In this document: positions 57,648-63,824 of the stretch, in pieces
How positions within the stretch are numbered: the first letter of the stretch is position 1
Layout: every line of letters begins with the position of its first letter
Source: a virus
Virus record (IMG/VR): IMGVR_UViG_3300049215_000227
Span: 39,998-103,997 of that record
Length of the DNA: 64,000 bases
Strand: one strand, 5' to 3'
The notes under the pieces: generated by a model
The model's database searches: none
What the model saw: only the letters and a program-made list of their open reading frames with translations
What the model was told of the DNA's origin: nothing
Made by a program: the position numbers and the translations under genes

Positions 57648-57653
57648 ATTATA
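57648..57653 (-). promoter_or_regulatory. -10 box 6 nt before ATG (57641)
   Basis: TATAAT, 6 nt (ACGAAT), ATG. A 29-bp repeat with tandem GTACCC units lies just upstream. Confidence 0.55.
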
Positions 57654-57657
57654 CGAA

Positions 57658-57686
57658 GGGTACAGGGTACCGCGCGAACCTATTAG
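57658..57686 (-). repeat. 29-bp repeat, copy 1
   Basis: On the plus strand GGGTAC-A-GGGTACC then AACCTATTAG. It shares 23 of 29 positions with 58045-58073. Both copies lie directly upstream of a minus-strand -10 box, so an operator or upstream promoter element is likely. Confidence 0.65.
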
Positions 57687-57841
57687 GGGTGCTTGTATAG
57701 GCCTAGCTTAGTGAGGAGGTTGAGGAGTTTGTATAGTTGGTTTGAGCTGTAAACCACGGTGCCGACGGATTGGCGGGTAACCTTGTGAGGGCGGTTGTTG
57801 GGTGCGGACTTGAAGATGCGGCGGTGCCAGAAGGAGATCAT
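57683..57841 (-). CDS. Tiny protein, KLGIKS-type family
   Basis: 52 residues: basic N-terminus, then L-Y-K-L-L-N-L-L-T-K-L-G-L-Y-K at the C-terminus. Start overlaps the upstream stop (ATGA); the stop lies inside the 29-bp repeat. Confidence 0.62.
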   Translation of the reverse strand: MISFWHRRIFKSAPNNRPHKVTRQSVGTVVYSSNQLYKLLNLLTKLGLYKHP

Positions 57842-58023
57842 GTGTCGTGAGGAGTGATGGTGAACGGGTTGAGGTAGCTGTTTGGGAAGTTGTGAGCCGC
57901 TGCGAAGAGGGCGAAGGGTACGTCGCGAGTGGTGTTGCTTAGTAGGTAGGTGCGTAGGCTGCTGGGTGTAGTTACCCTGAGCTTAGTGAGTAGAAGCACG
58001 AGGTTGTCGTAATGATCGTACAT
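57838..58023 (-). CDS. Tiny protein, KLGIKS-type family
   Basis: 61 residues from ATG 58023: L-V-L-L-L-T-K-L-R-V-T-T-P-S-S-L, then a Phe/Ala/Asn-rich tail. An in-frame ATG at 58083 would add 20 residues but would place the promoter box inside the gene. Confidence 0.6.
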   Translation of the reverse strand: MYDHYDNLVLLLTKLRVTTPSSLRTYLLSNTTRDVPFALFAAAHNFPNSYLNPFTITPHDT

Positions 58024-58028
58024 TTTTA

Positions 58029-58036
58029 TATTTATA
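58029..58036 (-). promoter_or_regulatory. TATAAATA box before ATG (58023)
   Basis: TATAAATA is the T4-type late promoter sequence and also fits a -10 box; its TATAAA core lies 7 nt before the ATG. Confidence 0.45.
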
Positions 58037-58044
58037 CCCGCGTG

Positions 58045-58073
58045 GGGTACGGGGTACCTGTGAAACCTATTAG
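58045..58073 (-). repeat. 29-bp repeat, copy 2
   Basis: GGGTAC-G-GGGTACC then AACCTATTAG; see copy 1 at 57658-57686. Located just upstream of the TATAAATA box. Confidence 0.65.
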
Positions 58074-58120
58074 AAAAGCTCATGTACGCGGCGTCCGCGC
58101 AGTGGGTACCAGTCCCGACT

Positions 58121-58134
58121 CAAGGGATCCCTTG
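58121..58134. promoter_or_regulatory. 14-bp perfect palindrome
   Basis: CAAGGGATCCCTTG in the divergent region between the minus and plus tiny-gene blocks. It could be a repressor site; a CCTTG/CAAGG hairpin overlaps it. The rest of 58084-58201 has no gene. Confidence 0.4.
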
Positions 58135-58201
58135 TAAGGCAAGGCCAGCGGGCCCTGTTTCAGCATTAGGCACTTAGCAAACCCGATCCTAAGGAGAACG
58201 T

Positions 58202-58360
58202 ATGAGAATGGGATTCGAGAGGAAAGTTAACTACGTATACTGGAATGCGTCCCTGCTTAACAAGCGGATCAGCTATCCAGAGGCGCTGCGGATCGCCAAC
58301 AAGTTTTCGGAAGAGGAGCTGCGCCGAATCTATCTTAAGTTGAAAGCGAGGAACGTATGA
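58202..58360 (+). CDS. Hypothetical small protein
   Basis: 52 residues, basic and aromatic (Y-V-Y-W-N-A-S-L-L) with a helical C-terminus. TAAGGAGA ribosome site. First gene of the right plus-strand block; TGA overlaps the next ATG. Confidence 0.62.
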   Translation: MRMGFERKVNYVYWNASLLNKRISYPEALRIANKFSEEELRRIYLKLKARNV

Positions 58361-58581
58361 CAGTTCAACAGATCAAGAACCAGATCAGGGACTTACAGGT
58401 CGCGCTTGCCCAGAACAACCTGGAGTTGAAGCGGGAGACGAGAGCGAATCGGACCATGAATCTGCCTCGGCTTATGGAAGCTCGATACCAGATCATGCTC
58501 ACGATCGCCCACAGGCAGGGATTGTTGATCCAGATCCTCGAGACAGAGGTTGCATACCAGACTACGAAGGAGGTCGCATGA
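58357..58581 (+). CDS. Hypothetical coiled-coil protein
   Basis: 74 residues, almost entirely helical with a heptad-like pattern (I-K-N-Q-I-R-D-L-Q-V-A-L). ATGA overlap upstream and 4-nt overlap downstream. Function unknown. Confidence 0.65.
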   Translation: MTVQQIKNQIRDLQVALAQNNLELKRETRANRTMNLPRLMEARYQIMLTIAHRQGLLIQILETEVAYQTTKEVA

Positions 58582-58688
58582 AGGTGTTTGATAGAGCGAT
58601 TGAGTGGACGATGATTGGCATAGCGATCTGGGCAGTGGTTGGCGCTGTCCAGATCCTAGGCGAGATTGGGAGGGTATTCCATGGCTGA
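58578..58688 (+). CDS. Tiny single-span membrane protein
   Basis: 36 residues with one hydrophobic helix (I-G-I-A-I-W-A-V-V-G-A-V). A strong AAGGAGG precedes the ATG. Overlaps both neighbours by 4-8 nt. Confidence 0.6.
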   Translation: MKVFDRAIEWTMIGIAIWAVVGAVQILGEIGRVFHG

Positions 58689-58839
58689 TGACAGGAAGGC
58701 GTTCGAGGAGTTCTTGAAGAGAGACGAGAAGGAGCTAACTGTAGCGGACTTAGGTCCGGACGACTTCGAGTGCAACTGCGAGATGTGCACGCTTGGATGG
58801 TCCATCATCCCTGCAGGCACTGACCAGAAGAGCGGATAG
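58681..58839 (+). CDS. Small acidic Cys-containing protein
   Basis: 52 residues, acidic N-terminus, C-N-C-E-M-C cluster near residue 33. GGGAGG upstream. A metal site is possible. Stop TAG. Confidence 0.58.
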   Translation: MADDRKAFEEFLKRDEKELTVADLGPDDFECNCEMCTLGWSIIPAGTDQKSG

Positions 58840-58846
58840 GGCATAG

Positions 58847-58868
58847 GGCGAGGGACATCCACCTCGCC
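58847..58868 (+). terminator. Hairpin after the 58202-58839 operon
   Basis: GGCGAGG/CCTCGCC with an 8-nt loop; no U-tract. It stands before the first copy of the 15-nt element. Confidence 0.45.
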
Positions 58869-58884
58869 TACGCCTATTCCCCTA

Positions 58885-58900
58885 CTGACACTGCTACGCC
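58885..58900 (+). repeat. CTGACACTGCTACGC element, copy 1
   Basis: Intergenic CTGACACTGCTACGCC, found three times in the plus-strand block (also 59581, 60427), each after a hairpin. The CTGACA part resembles a -35 box but no consistent -10 follows. The rest of 58901-59059 is a 160-nt leader with TTGAAA, 18 nt, CATAAC as a weak promoter. Confidence 0.65.
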
Positions 58901-59059
58901 AGCGCCCCGAGACTATATAACAAATTCCCCACAATATTGGTTTAACGGTGATTACCCGACTCTATATCTAGTTGTAAGCGAAACGGTCGATCGGAAATCA
59001 AAATTGAAATCTGAAACGATCGGTTAGCATAACAAACAGGTCTTAACGGAGGAACGATT

Positions 59060-59533
59060 ATGACCAAGATGACTCAGAAGGAAGCAGTTTTCAGCGCAGT
59101 AACCAACGTCTGCCAACCAGTCGGCGAGAACCACTTCGCACCGACGAAGGAAGAGCGCGCTCAGATCAACCAGATCCTGTTCGAAGGTTTTCGGTCTGGC
59201 AAGATCGAGTTGGAGAAGGAGTACGACGACTCTGGTCTCAAGGCATACGTGAGCGGACTTCAGTCCAACTGGCTTCGCAAGGACAAGCGCCTGAACGGTG
59301 GCGTGGCGTACGTCGCCAAGAACCCTGGTTCTCGCGCTGGATCGACTGATCCGCAAGTCAAGGCGATGCGTCAGCTCTTGGCAACCAAGACTGACCCGAG
59401 CGAGCGCGCTGAGATCCAAGCGTTCATCGACAAGCGCGTCGCTGAGATCAAGCCGACCAAGTCCGTCGAGCTGAGCGCTGAGCAGATCGCCACGCTCGAA
59501 GCCGCTGGTCTCGGTCACCTGATCGCTGGCTAA
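59060..59533 (+). CDS. Conserved-looking, probably abundant phage protein
   Basis: 157 residues, helical, with a well-structured core: Q-I-N-Q-I-L-F-E-G-F-R-S-G-K-I, Y-V-S-G-L-Q-S-N-W-L-R-K-D-K-R-L-N-G-G and K-N-P-G-S-R-A-G-S-T-D-P-Q. I recall similar proteins in other large phages, without known function. A long leader, strong GGAGG site and its own downstream terminator suggest high expression. Codon use looks more biased than in the tiny genes around it. Confidence 0.82.
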   Translation: MTKMTQKEAVFSAVTNVCQPVGENHFAPTKEERAQINQILFEGFRSGKIELEKEYDDSGLKAYVSGLQSNWLRKDKRLNGGVAYVAKNPGSRAGSTDPQVKAMRQLLATKTDPSERAEIQAFIDKRVAEIKPTKSVELSAEQIATLEAAGLGHLIAG

Positions 59534-59544
59534 GCAACAAGTTA

Positions 59545-59578
59545 GGTTGGGGACTGGGCGACAAGCCTGGTCCCCACC
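59545..59578 (+). terminator. Terminator-like hairpin after the 59060 gene
   Basis: GGTTGGGGACTGGGC pairs with GCCTGGTCCCCACC (one bulge, two wobbles). There is no U-tract; the 15-nt element starts 3 nt later. Confidence 0.55.
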
Positions 59579-59580
59579 AA

Positions 59581-59595
59581 CTGACACTGCTACGC
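59581..59595 (+). repeat. CTGACACTGCTACGC element, copy 2
   Basis: Exact 15-nt match with copies at 58885 and 60427; 46 nt before the next ATG. GATCCTA follows at 59614, as GATCCTAA does before the 58202 and 60509 genes. Confidence 0.65.
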
Positions 59596-59641
59596 ACGGA
59601 CCCACCCTGTCCCGATCCTACATCTACCTAACGGAGGACAT

Positions 59642-59929
59642 ATGAGAGGACATAAGTTCGTCATCATAGTCGGAGACAGTTACATCCTTGAGGACTACGA
59701 CCTGACTCAAGAAGTCAGCGACCAGATCGAGTGGAACGAAGACCCATACCTCGCCGTGGTTACGCTCCCGCACGAGAACTTCTCCGACAACGTGGTGGTC
59801 CTAACTCACGCTGCCGACGCGGAGGACGAGACGTGGGTCGTGAGGGATGTGAAGGGTCGACTCTGGTATTACATGGACGTAATGTCGAAGATGGACCTGA
59901 TCCTAAACATGGAGCAGACGGAGGATTAA
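59642..59929 (+). CDS. Hypothetical acidic protein
   Basis: 95 residues of mixed alpha/beta (F-V-I-I-V-G-D-S-Y-I-L-E-D-Y), very acidic. ACGGAGGA ribosome site. Function unknown. Confidence 0.72.
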   Translation: MRGHKFVIIVGDSYILEDYDLTQEVSDQIEWNEDPYLAVVTLPHENFSDNVVVLTHAADAEDETWVVRDVKGRLWYYMDVMSKMDLILNMEQTED

Positions 59930-59932
59930 GTC

Positions 59933-60331
59933 ATGAACCATCAACTTTGCTACCTAGCGCTGCTCTGCCAGCAGAAGAACGATCTCAACCGGAGGCGCAG
60001 GCGCTTCCACGCGCTGAGACCCAAGACTAAGTGGCTCGGATACGACGCCAACCAGAAGCCGATGTACGCCGAGTATGCCCCTCACCGCGCCTACACGCTG
60101 GAGGAGATCTACGCCGGCTACCAGAAGGCGCAGTCCGACATGAAGGCGATGACCAAGGAGATGCGCCAGGTCCAGAAGCTGGCAGGTGCAACCCTGCACT
60201 GGGGCGACTCAGGTCAGATCCAAGCCATCGTGCTCAACGGCGAGGGTTATTACAGGGATCGCTGCATCTACCCTAAGCAATGGGCAAGACTCATCGACCT
60301 CTACCAAGCTGACGAGATACTTCTCAAGTAG
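59933..60331 (+). CDS. Hypothetical basic protein
   Basis: 132 residues with an Arg-rich start (N-R-R-R-R-R-F-H) and a helical middle (A-M-T-K-E-M-R-Q-V-Q-K-L-A). It follows the acidic 95-residue protein by 3 nt, so the pair may bind each other. Stop TAG. Function unknown. Confidence 0.7.
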   Translation: MNHQLCYLALLCQQKNDLNRRRRRFHALRPKTKWLGYDANQKPMYAEYAPHRAYTLEEIYAGYQKAQSDMKAMTKEMRQVQKLAGATLHWGDSGQIQAIVLNGEGYYRDRCIYPKQWARLIDLYQADEILLK

Positions 60332-60376
60332 GGAAACAGCTACCGACTACCAGTCAATAGACCCATAGAAGCTCAG

Positions 60377-60409
60377 GGGACTAGCCGAATGTCGGGATAG
60401 GCTAGTCCC
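60377..60409 (+). terminator. Terminator-like hairpin after the 59642-60331 pair
   Basis: Perfect 10-bp stem GGGACTAGCC/GGCTAGTCCC, 13-nt loop, no U-tract. It precedes copy 3 of the 15-nt element. Confidence 0.55.
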
Positions 60410-60426
60410 AACCACCCGATACCCTG

Positions 60427-60442
60427 CTGACACTGCTACGCC
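60427..60442 (+). repeat. CTGACACTGCTACGC element, copy 3
   Basis: Exact 15-nt match; 16 nt identical to copy 1. The rest of 60443-60508 is a leader with TACAAT at about 60484. Confidence 0.65.
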
Positions 60443-60508
60443 GATGCCTCAGGGCCAAGTCGGCTACCCTTCAGGTCCACACATACAATCCTGATCCTAA
60501 TTCCCCAC

Positions 60509-60742
60509 ATGGATGTATGGGAGAGGTGGGTGAGACGATCACTCGAGGATTGTCATAGAGCGAGAAAAGATCTTCAGGTCAAACTCCCTTTGATGCCTGA
60601 AGACCACCTGTTCCTCCTGACCCTTAGGAGGATGGACGCTAGGTATCGGCTGATCAGATTATTGCTTAAGCTTAATTCTAAGTCAGCTGATGCTATTCGG
60701 TGGGCGTCGGGGCTCACCCAGCCTCCAGGAGATGTGGCCTAA
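60509..60742 (+). CDS. Tiny-protein family member with N-terminal extension
   Basis: 77 residues. R-L-I-R-L-L-L-K-L-N-S-K-S-A-D-A-I-R-W at about 48-66 is a clear family motif. The first 45 residues are helical and charged. First gene of an operon of such genes; TAATG overlap with the next. Confidence 0.7.
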   Translation: MDVWERWVRRSLEDCHRARKDLQVKLPLMPEDHLFLLTLRRMDARYRLIRLLLKLNSKSADAIRWASGLTQPPGDVA

Positions 60743-60945
60743 TGAAATCAGCATGTTACATAGCCAGTCGAGTGTTTGGAGCTAGAGTGGACAGTGCGGA
60801 GGTAGCATCCTTAGGGAGGCTTCTAGGACTATTAGGGAAGCTGGGGATCAGTAGCCAATCAGTGCATATCACGTGGTTCTACAGAGGGGCTCGATTGGAA
60901 GGGCTGGGAGTAGGCAGCAAGTATAGGCAGATGAGCCAGAAGTAG
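60742..60945 (+). CDS. Tiny protein, KLGIKS-type family
   Basis: 67 residues: R-L-L-G-L-L-G-K-L-G-I-S-S, then V-H-I-T-W-F-Y-R-G-A-R-L-E-G as a likely beta-hairpin. One of the best examples of helix plus hairpin. ATG 60742 overlaps the previous stop; stop TAG. Confidence 0.7.
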   Translation: MKSACYIASRVFGARVDSAEVASLGRLLGLLGKLGISSQSVHITWFYRGARLEGLGVGSKYRQMSQK

Positions 60946-60957
60946 GGGTTATTCAGC

Positions 60958-61119
60958 ATGAACGGGATGCCACAGTTTGAGCCCTTTGACGCAGTCGTCA
61001 AGCTGCTTAATATCCTGGTTCGCCTCAACGTTAAGAGCGCTAGGAGAGATGTCATATTGAAGTCTTACTTAGGCGGCATAGATTCCTACCTAGAGCGAGT
61101 GGGTAAGAGGCGTGACTAA
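60958..61119 (+). CDS. Tiny protein, KLGIKS-type family
   Basis: 53 residues: V-V-K-L-L-N-I-L-V-R-L-N-V-K-S-A-R-R-D-V-I. AGGGG lies 11 nt before the ATG. End overlaps the next GTG start. Confidence 0.65.
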   Translation: MNGMPQFEPFDAVVKLLNILVRLNVKSARRDVILKSYLGGIDSYLERVGKRRD

Positions 61120-61366
61120 GATTACGAACATTAGGAGTATGGGTTGCGAGGTGTGTAACGGGACTGAGATGTCCTACGCTCGCACTGTTGCTAAAGCCCA
61201 AAATATAGTCTCTAATAAGTGGTTTGCAACCTACAGGGAGAGGTGGCTAGACGAGCTTAGTCCTGGTAGAGATGTTGACTGCATGATGTGCGCTAGGATT
61301 GGGTTCGGTGTTAAGGTCGTTCTCGTTGACCTGCTGGATAAGTTGAGAGTTATGAGACATGAGTAG
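61112..61366 (+). CDS. Double CxxC protein with family helix at C-terminus
   Basis: 84 residues from GTG 61112. C12-x-x-C15 and C57-x-x-C60 suggest one zinc site; G-F-G-V-K-V-V-L-V-D-L-L-D-K-L-R-V ends the protein. A tandem paralogue follows. Stop TAG overlaps the next ATG region. Confidence 0.68.
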   Translation: MTKITNIRSMGCEVCNGTEMSYARTVAKAQNIVSNKWFATYRERWLDELSPGRDVDCMMCARIGFGVKVVLVDLLDKLRVMRHE

Positions 61367-61595
61367 AAAAAGACATAGTTGCTCCGTATGTGGTAATAAA
61401 AGCATAAAGCGCTCGCCAAAATTAACTATCGAATATGCTTCACGATTTGTGCGACGTGGGTTAGTAAATTATCACCTTCAGAGAGAATTTCTATGTTTGG
61501 AAAGAAAACCTGGGGAGTGTGTAACTTGTCTCCAGGTAGGAACGGGATCGAAGATAATTCTAGTTAACATGTTAGAACGATTGGATGTTTTATAG
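61359..61595 (+). CDS. Double CxxC protein, tandem paralogue
   Basis: 78 residues. C8-x-x-C11 and C54-x-x-C57, then G-T-G-S-K-I-I-L-V-N-M-L-E-R-L-D-V-L. Same layout as the gene before it with low identity. The A+T content is higher than in its neighbours. Stop TAG shares a G with the next GTG. Confidence 0.68.
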   Translation: MSRKRHSCSVCGNKSIKRSPKLTIEYASRFVRRGLVNYHLQREFLCLERKPGECVTCLQVGTGSKIILVNMLERLDVL

Positions 61596-61732
61596 TGGAT
61601 AAGGACTTGTTAAGGAATAGGGCTGTAGACGATTTACTTTATCTCCTATTCATGCTTGAGGCGATAAGTAACGACGTTTGGGACGATGCTTGCTCGAGAT
61701 TATCCCTCAGCAGATTGAAGAGCAAGCTATGA
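61595..61732 (+). CDS. Tiny protein, family-like helix
   Basis: 45 residues from GTG: V-D-D-L-L-Y-L-L-F-M-L-E-A-I-S-N-D-V-W. It aligns with the V-D-K-L-I-Y-V-L-F-L-L-G-I-Q-S of the next gene, so the two look like diverged tandem copies. Confidence 0.55.
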   Translation: MDKDLLRNRAVDDLLYLLFMLEAISNDVWDDACSRLSLSRLKSKL

Positions 61733-61893
61733 ATTACAGGGTTAGACGATCCGTAGATAAGCTCATCTATGTCCTGTTTCTGCTTGGCATTCAGTCAACT
61801 AAAGATAGGCGACTTCAGGGAACTGAGACCTTGTACTACTGCGAGCGCGTTTACAGAGTTATAGGTCCAAAGCGCTGGCAGTGGGAGCAATGA
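61729..61893 (+). CDS. Tiny protein, KLGIKS-type family
   Basis: 54 residues: V-D-K-L-I-Y-V-L-F-L-L-G-I-Q-S, then R-R-L-Q-G-T-E-T-L-Y-Y-C-E-R-V-Y as hairpin. ATGA overlap with the previous gene. Confidence 0.65.
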   Translation: MNYRVRRSVDKLIYVLFLLGIQSTKDRRLQGTETLYYCERVYRVIGPKRWQWEQ

Positions 61894-61896
61894 GAT

Positions 61897-62064
61897 ATGG
61901 GCAGCAAGAGGGGTGCTATAGCTACGTTTGGCTTGCTGAGACTGCTGGCATTGCTGGGCAACAAGGGCGTTAAGGCTAAGTTTGAGAGCAACGGGCACGT
62001 AGACGTGGTTGCTATCGGTTACTACGCGAGGAAGTATGAGCGGAAATCACAAGCGGAAGACTAG
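61897..62064 (+). CDS. Tiny protein, KLGIKS-type family
   Basis: 55 residues: L-L-R-L-L-A-L-L-G-N-K-G-V-K-A, then F-E-S-N-G-H-V-D-V-V-A-I-G-Y-Y as hairpin, and a basic tail. It overlaps the next gene by 29 nt in another frame. Confidence 0.6.
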   Translation: MGSKRGAIATFGLLRLLALLGNKGVKAKFESNGHVDVVAIGYYARKYERKSQAED

Positions 62065-62191
62065 AAAACTGAGGCGCGAGCGAAAGTTTAGGTCGACAAA
62101 CGACTTGATCACTCTGCTTCAGAAGCTGGATATCGTTGAGTCCTGGAAGCTAAGAGGTGTGTGGAAGTTTGTGTATAGGTTTGAATCATGA
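62036..62191 (+). CDS. Tiny basic protein, KLGIKS-type family
   Basis: 51 residues: Arg/Lys-rich N-terminus, D-L-I-T-L-L-Q-K-L-D-I-V-E-S, then L-R-G-V-W-K-F-V-Y-R-F. GAGGAAG ribosome site fixes the start. Confidence 0.66.
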   Translation: MSGNHKRKTRKLRRERKFRSTNDLITLLQKLDIVESWKLRGVWKFVYRFES

Positions 62192-62334
62192 GTCAAAAAA
62201 GAATAGAAGAGCAACGACAAGTAAGAGCTGTATATTGTTTATTTCGACTTCTTAGTAAGTTTAAGTTGTTAAAAGGAACTGTCTCTGGTATAAGAGTTGA
62301 AATTAACGGTAGCATGTACAACCTTGATTTCTGA
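62188..62334 (+). CDS. Tiny protein, KLGIKS-type family
   Basis: 48 residues: V-Y-C-L-F-R-L-L-S-K-F-K-L-L-K, then V-S-G-I-R-V-E-I-N-G-S-M-Y-N-L as hairpin. ATGA overlap. Confidence 0.62.
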   Translation: MSQKRIEEQRQVRAVYCLFRLLSKFKLLKGTVSGIRVEINGSMYNLDF

Positions 62335-62361
62335 ACATATCCATGCTTGGAGAAAATCTTT

Positions 62362-62778
62362 ATGAGTCAGATAGTGATGGACAATATTCAGGCTGAGGCA
62401 TATCGCTTCGTCAAGGACGGAACCCCAATGAATGAGCGAGGTCCTCAATGGACTGAGTTCACTCGTTCTGCTATTGCTGAGGCACGCAAGCGAGTAGAGC
62501 ACGAGGAACTTCTTAAGGTTGAGAAGTCTGAACGCAATCTCGCTACTAAGCAAGGATTGTCGTACGACGAGTGGCTTGAGAAAGCTAAGAAGCTTTACTC
62601 TATCGACCAGCAGACAGCTGTCGTCACAAGCATCGCTTTGGGACCAGATCACGGCAAGACTTGGGAATGTGAGAGCTACGTAGACGCTCGCAAGCGCGTT
62701 CTCAAGCTGATGCAATACAAGAAGTACGATCACTTCGTTCGTGGTCACGACTTCGCATACGACCCGGATAAGGCATGA
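62362..62778 (+). CDS. Hypothetical protein
   Basis: 138 residues from ATG 62362 (GGAGA upstream; a TTG at 62347 is less likely). Helical and charged: Y-R-F-V-K-D-G, E-L-L-K-V-E-K-S-E-R-N-L, then W-E-C-E-S-Y-V-D-A-R-K-R-V. Function unknown; ATGA overlap with the next gene. Confidence 0.72.
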   Translation: MSQIVMDNIQAEAYRFVKDGTPMNERGPQWTEFTRSAIAEARKRVEHEELLKVEKSERNLATKQGLSYDEWLEKAKKLYSIDQQTAVVTSIALGPDHGKTWECESYVDARKRVLKLMQYKKYDHFVRGHDFAYDPDKA

Positions 62779-62972
62779 GTGAAGAGAAGATCACTGTCAA
62801 AGACTACACTTCGCACTCTAATCGTGTGCTTAATCGCGCTATTGCATTGCGCAAGAAGCAGATCGAGCGTGCTGAGGCAGGCAACAACAGGACGGATAAG
62901 TCAATAGCTCAACTCAAGTATGAGTTGGAAGCAATGACCAACACTCTCCTAGAAAGGGCGATGACTAAATGA
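62775..62972 (+). CDS. Hypothetical coiled-coil protein
   Basis: 65 residues, helical and charged (A-I-A-L-R-K-K-Q-I-E-R-A). ATGA overlaps on both sides. No family recognised. Confidence 0.68.
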   Translation: MSEEKITVKDYTSHSNRVLNRAIALRKKQIERAEAGNNRTDKSIAQLKYELEAMTNTLLERAMTK

Positions 62973-63262
62973 GAAAGTGCGACAAGAAGCGACTCAAAAA
63001 GATTCGTCACGACCAAAAGATTCAGCGCTGCAAGAGTAGGTTAAGAGCTCGTCTCATCTCTGTTGCTGTCGGCAATAACGTTATGCCTCACACTCCGACT
63101 ATTGAGGTGATAGTTCAACTGGTTCAACTTACTCCATTGAAGGAGCTCAAGATCATTGAGTCTAATCAGTCTCGCTTCCAGAACTTTCCCATGCGAGAGC
63201 ATTTGTTTCGACTGGTTGTAGATGAGATCGCATTAAGATCGTTGAGGATAGATCACGAGTGA
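62969..63262 (+). CDS. Hypothetical basic protein
   Basis: 97 residues with a Lys/Arg-rich first third and a helical I-E-V-I-V-Q-L-V-Q-L-T-P-L. It may bind nucleic acid. ATGA upstream, TGATG downstream. Confidence 0.66.
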   Translation: MRKCDKKRLKKIRHDQKIQRCKSRLRARLISVAVGNNVMPHTPTIEVIVQLVQLTPLKELKIIESNQSRFQNFPMREHLFRLVVDEIALRSLRIDHE

Positions 63263-63591
63263 TGATGCCATCGCCATTTGCTATCAACGATCTAGTTACT
63301 GGCAAAGATAAGTCTTACCTGAGGTCTGTCTACAAATACATTGGTCACACCGACGATCCTGAGTCAGGCATATTTGAGTTGGTAACGTATAAGCGTCAGT
63401 GCGTGGATTACTTTCGTCATGCGAAGGCGAGATCAACTGTCTACACGTTCAAGAGAAGATACGACGAGTTTGTCTTGGCCAGCAGTGAGGAGATTGCTAA
63501 GTCAAATAAAACGCGTGCAACCTACATGCTTTGCTACGTGCTGGACAAATTAGGTGTTGGGTCAGCTCACGACTACACGACTCCCTTCTGA
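63262..63591 (+). CDS. Hypothetical protein ending in the KLGIKS-type motif
   Basis: 109 residues. The first 85 have the look of a small folded domain (Y-K-Y-I-G-H-T-D-D-P-E-S-G-I-F-E-L-V-T-Y-K). The C-terminus Y-M-L-C-Y-V-L-D-K-L-G-V-G-S-A-H is the family motif, so this is a fusion. ATG 63262 overlaps the previous stop; a GTG one codon earlier is possible. Confidence 0.68.
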   Translation: MMPSPFAINDLVTGKDKSYLRSVYKYIGHTDDPESGIFELVTYKRQCVDYFRHAKARSTVYTFKRRYDEFVLASSEEIAKSNKTRATYMLCYVLDKLGVGSAHDYTTPF

Positions 63592-63620
63592 AACAATAAA
63601 CTTGCAGAATCGGAGGAGTT

Positions 63621-63815
63621 ATGGCATTAACTATCAGTTTGCGCATGAATAATCCAGGTCCTGCTAAGTATTTGATCGAGCAGGTCGAACGTCCCACGTT
63701 TAATGAAGCGCTGAAAGCCGCTAGCGATATGGCAGATCGCGCTTCAAGAGACCATTTTGTCGAGATTACCAACGAAGTTGGTGAGACCATGGCAAAGATC
63801 AACGGATCGAACTAA
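63621..63815 (+). CDS. Hypothetical small protein
   Basis: 64 residues, alpha/beta, with F-N-E-A-L-K-A-A-S-D-M-A and V-E-I-T-N-E-V-G-E. Good GGAGGAG ribosome site. Function unknown. Confidence 0.68.
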   Translation: MALTISLRMNNPGPAKYLIEQVERPTFNEALKAASDMADRASRDHFVEITNEVGETMAKINGSN

Positions 63816-63824
63816 GGAGGAACT

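Noticed and set aside
54000-63600. CRISPR array
   Set aside because: The short repeats found (15-mer three times, 29-mer twice) are not regularly spaced and have no spacers between them.
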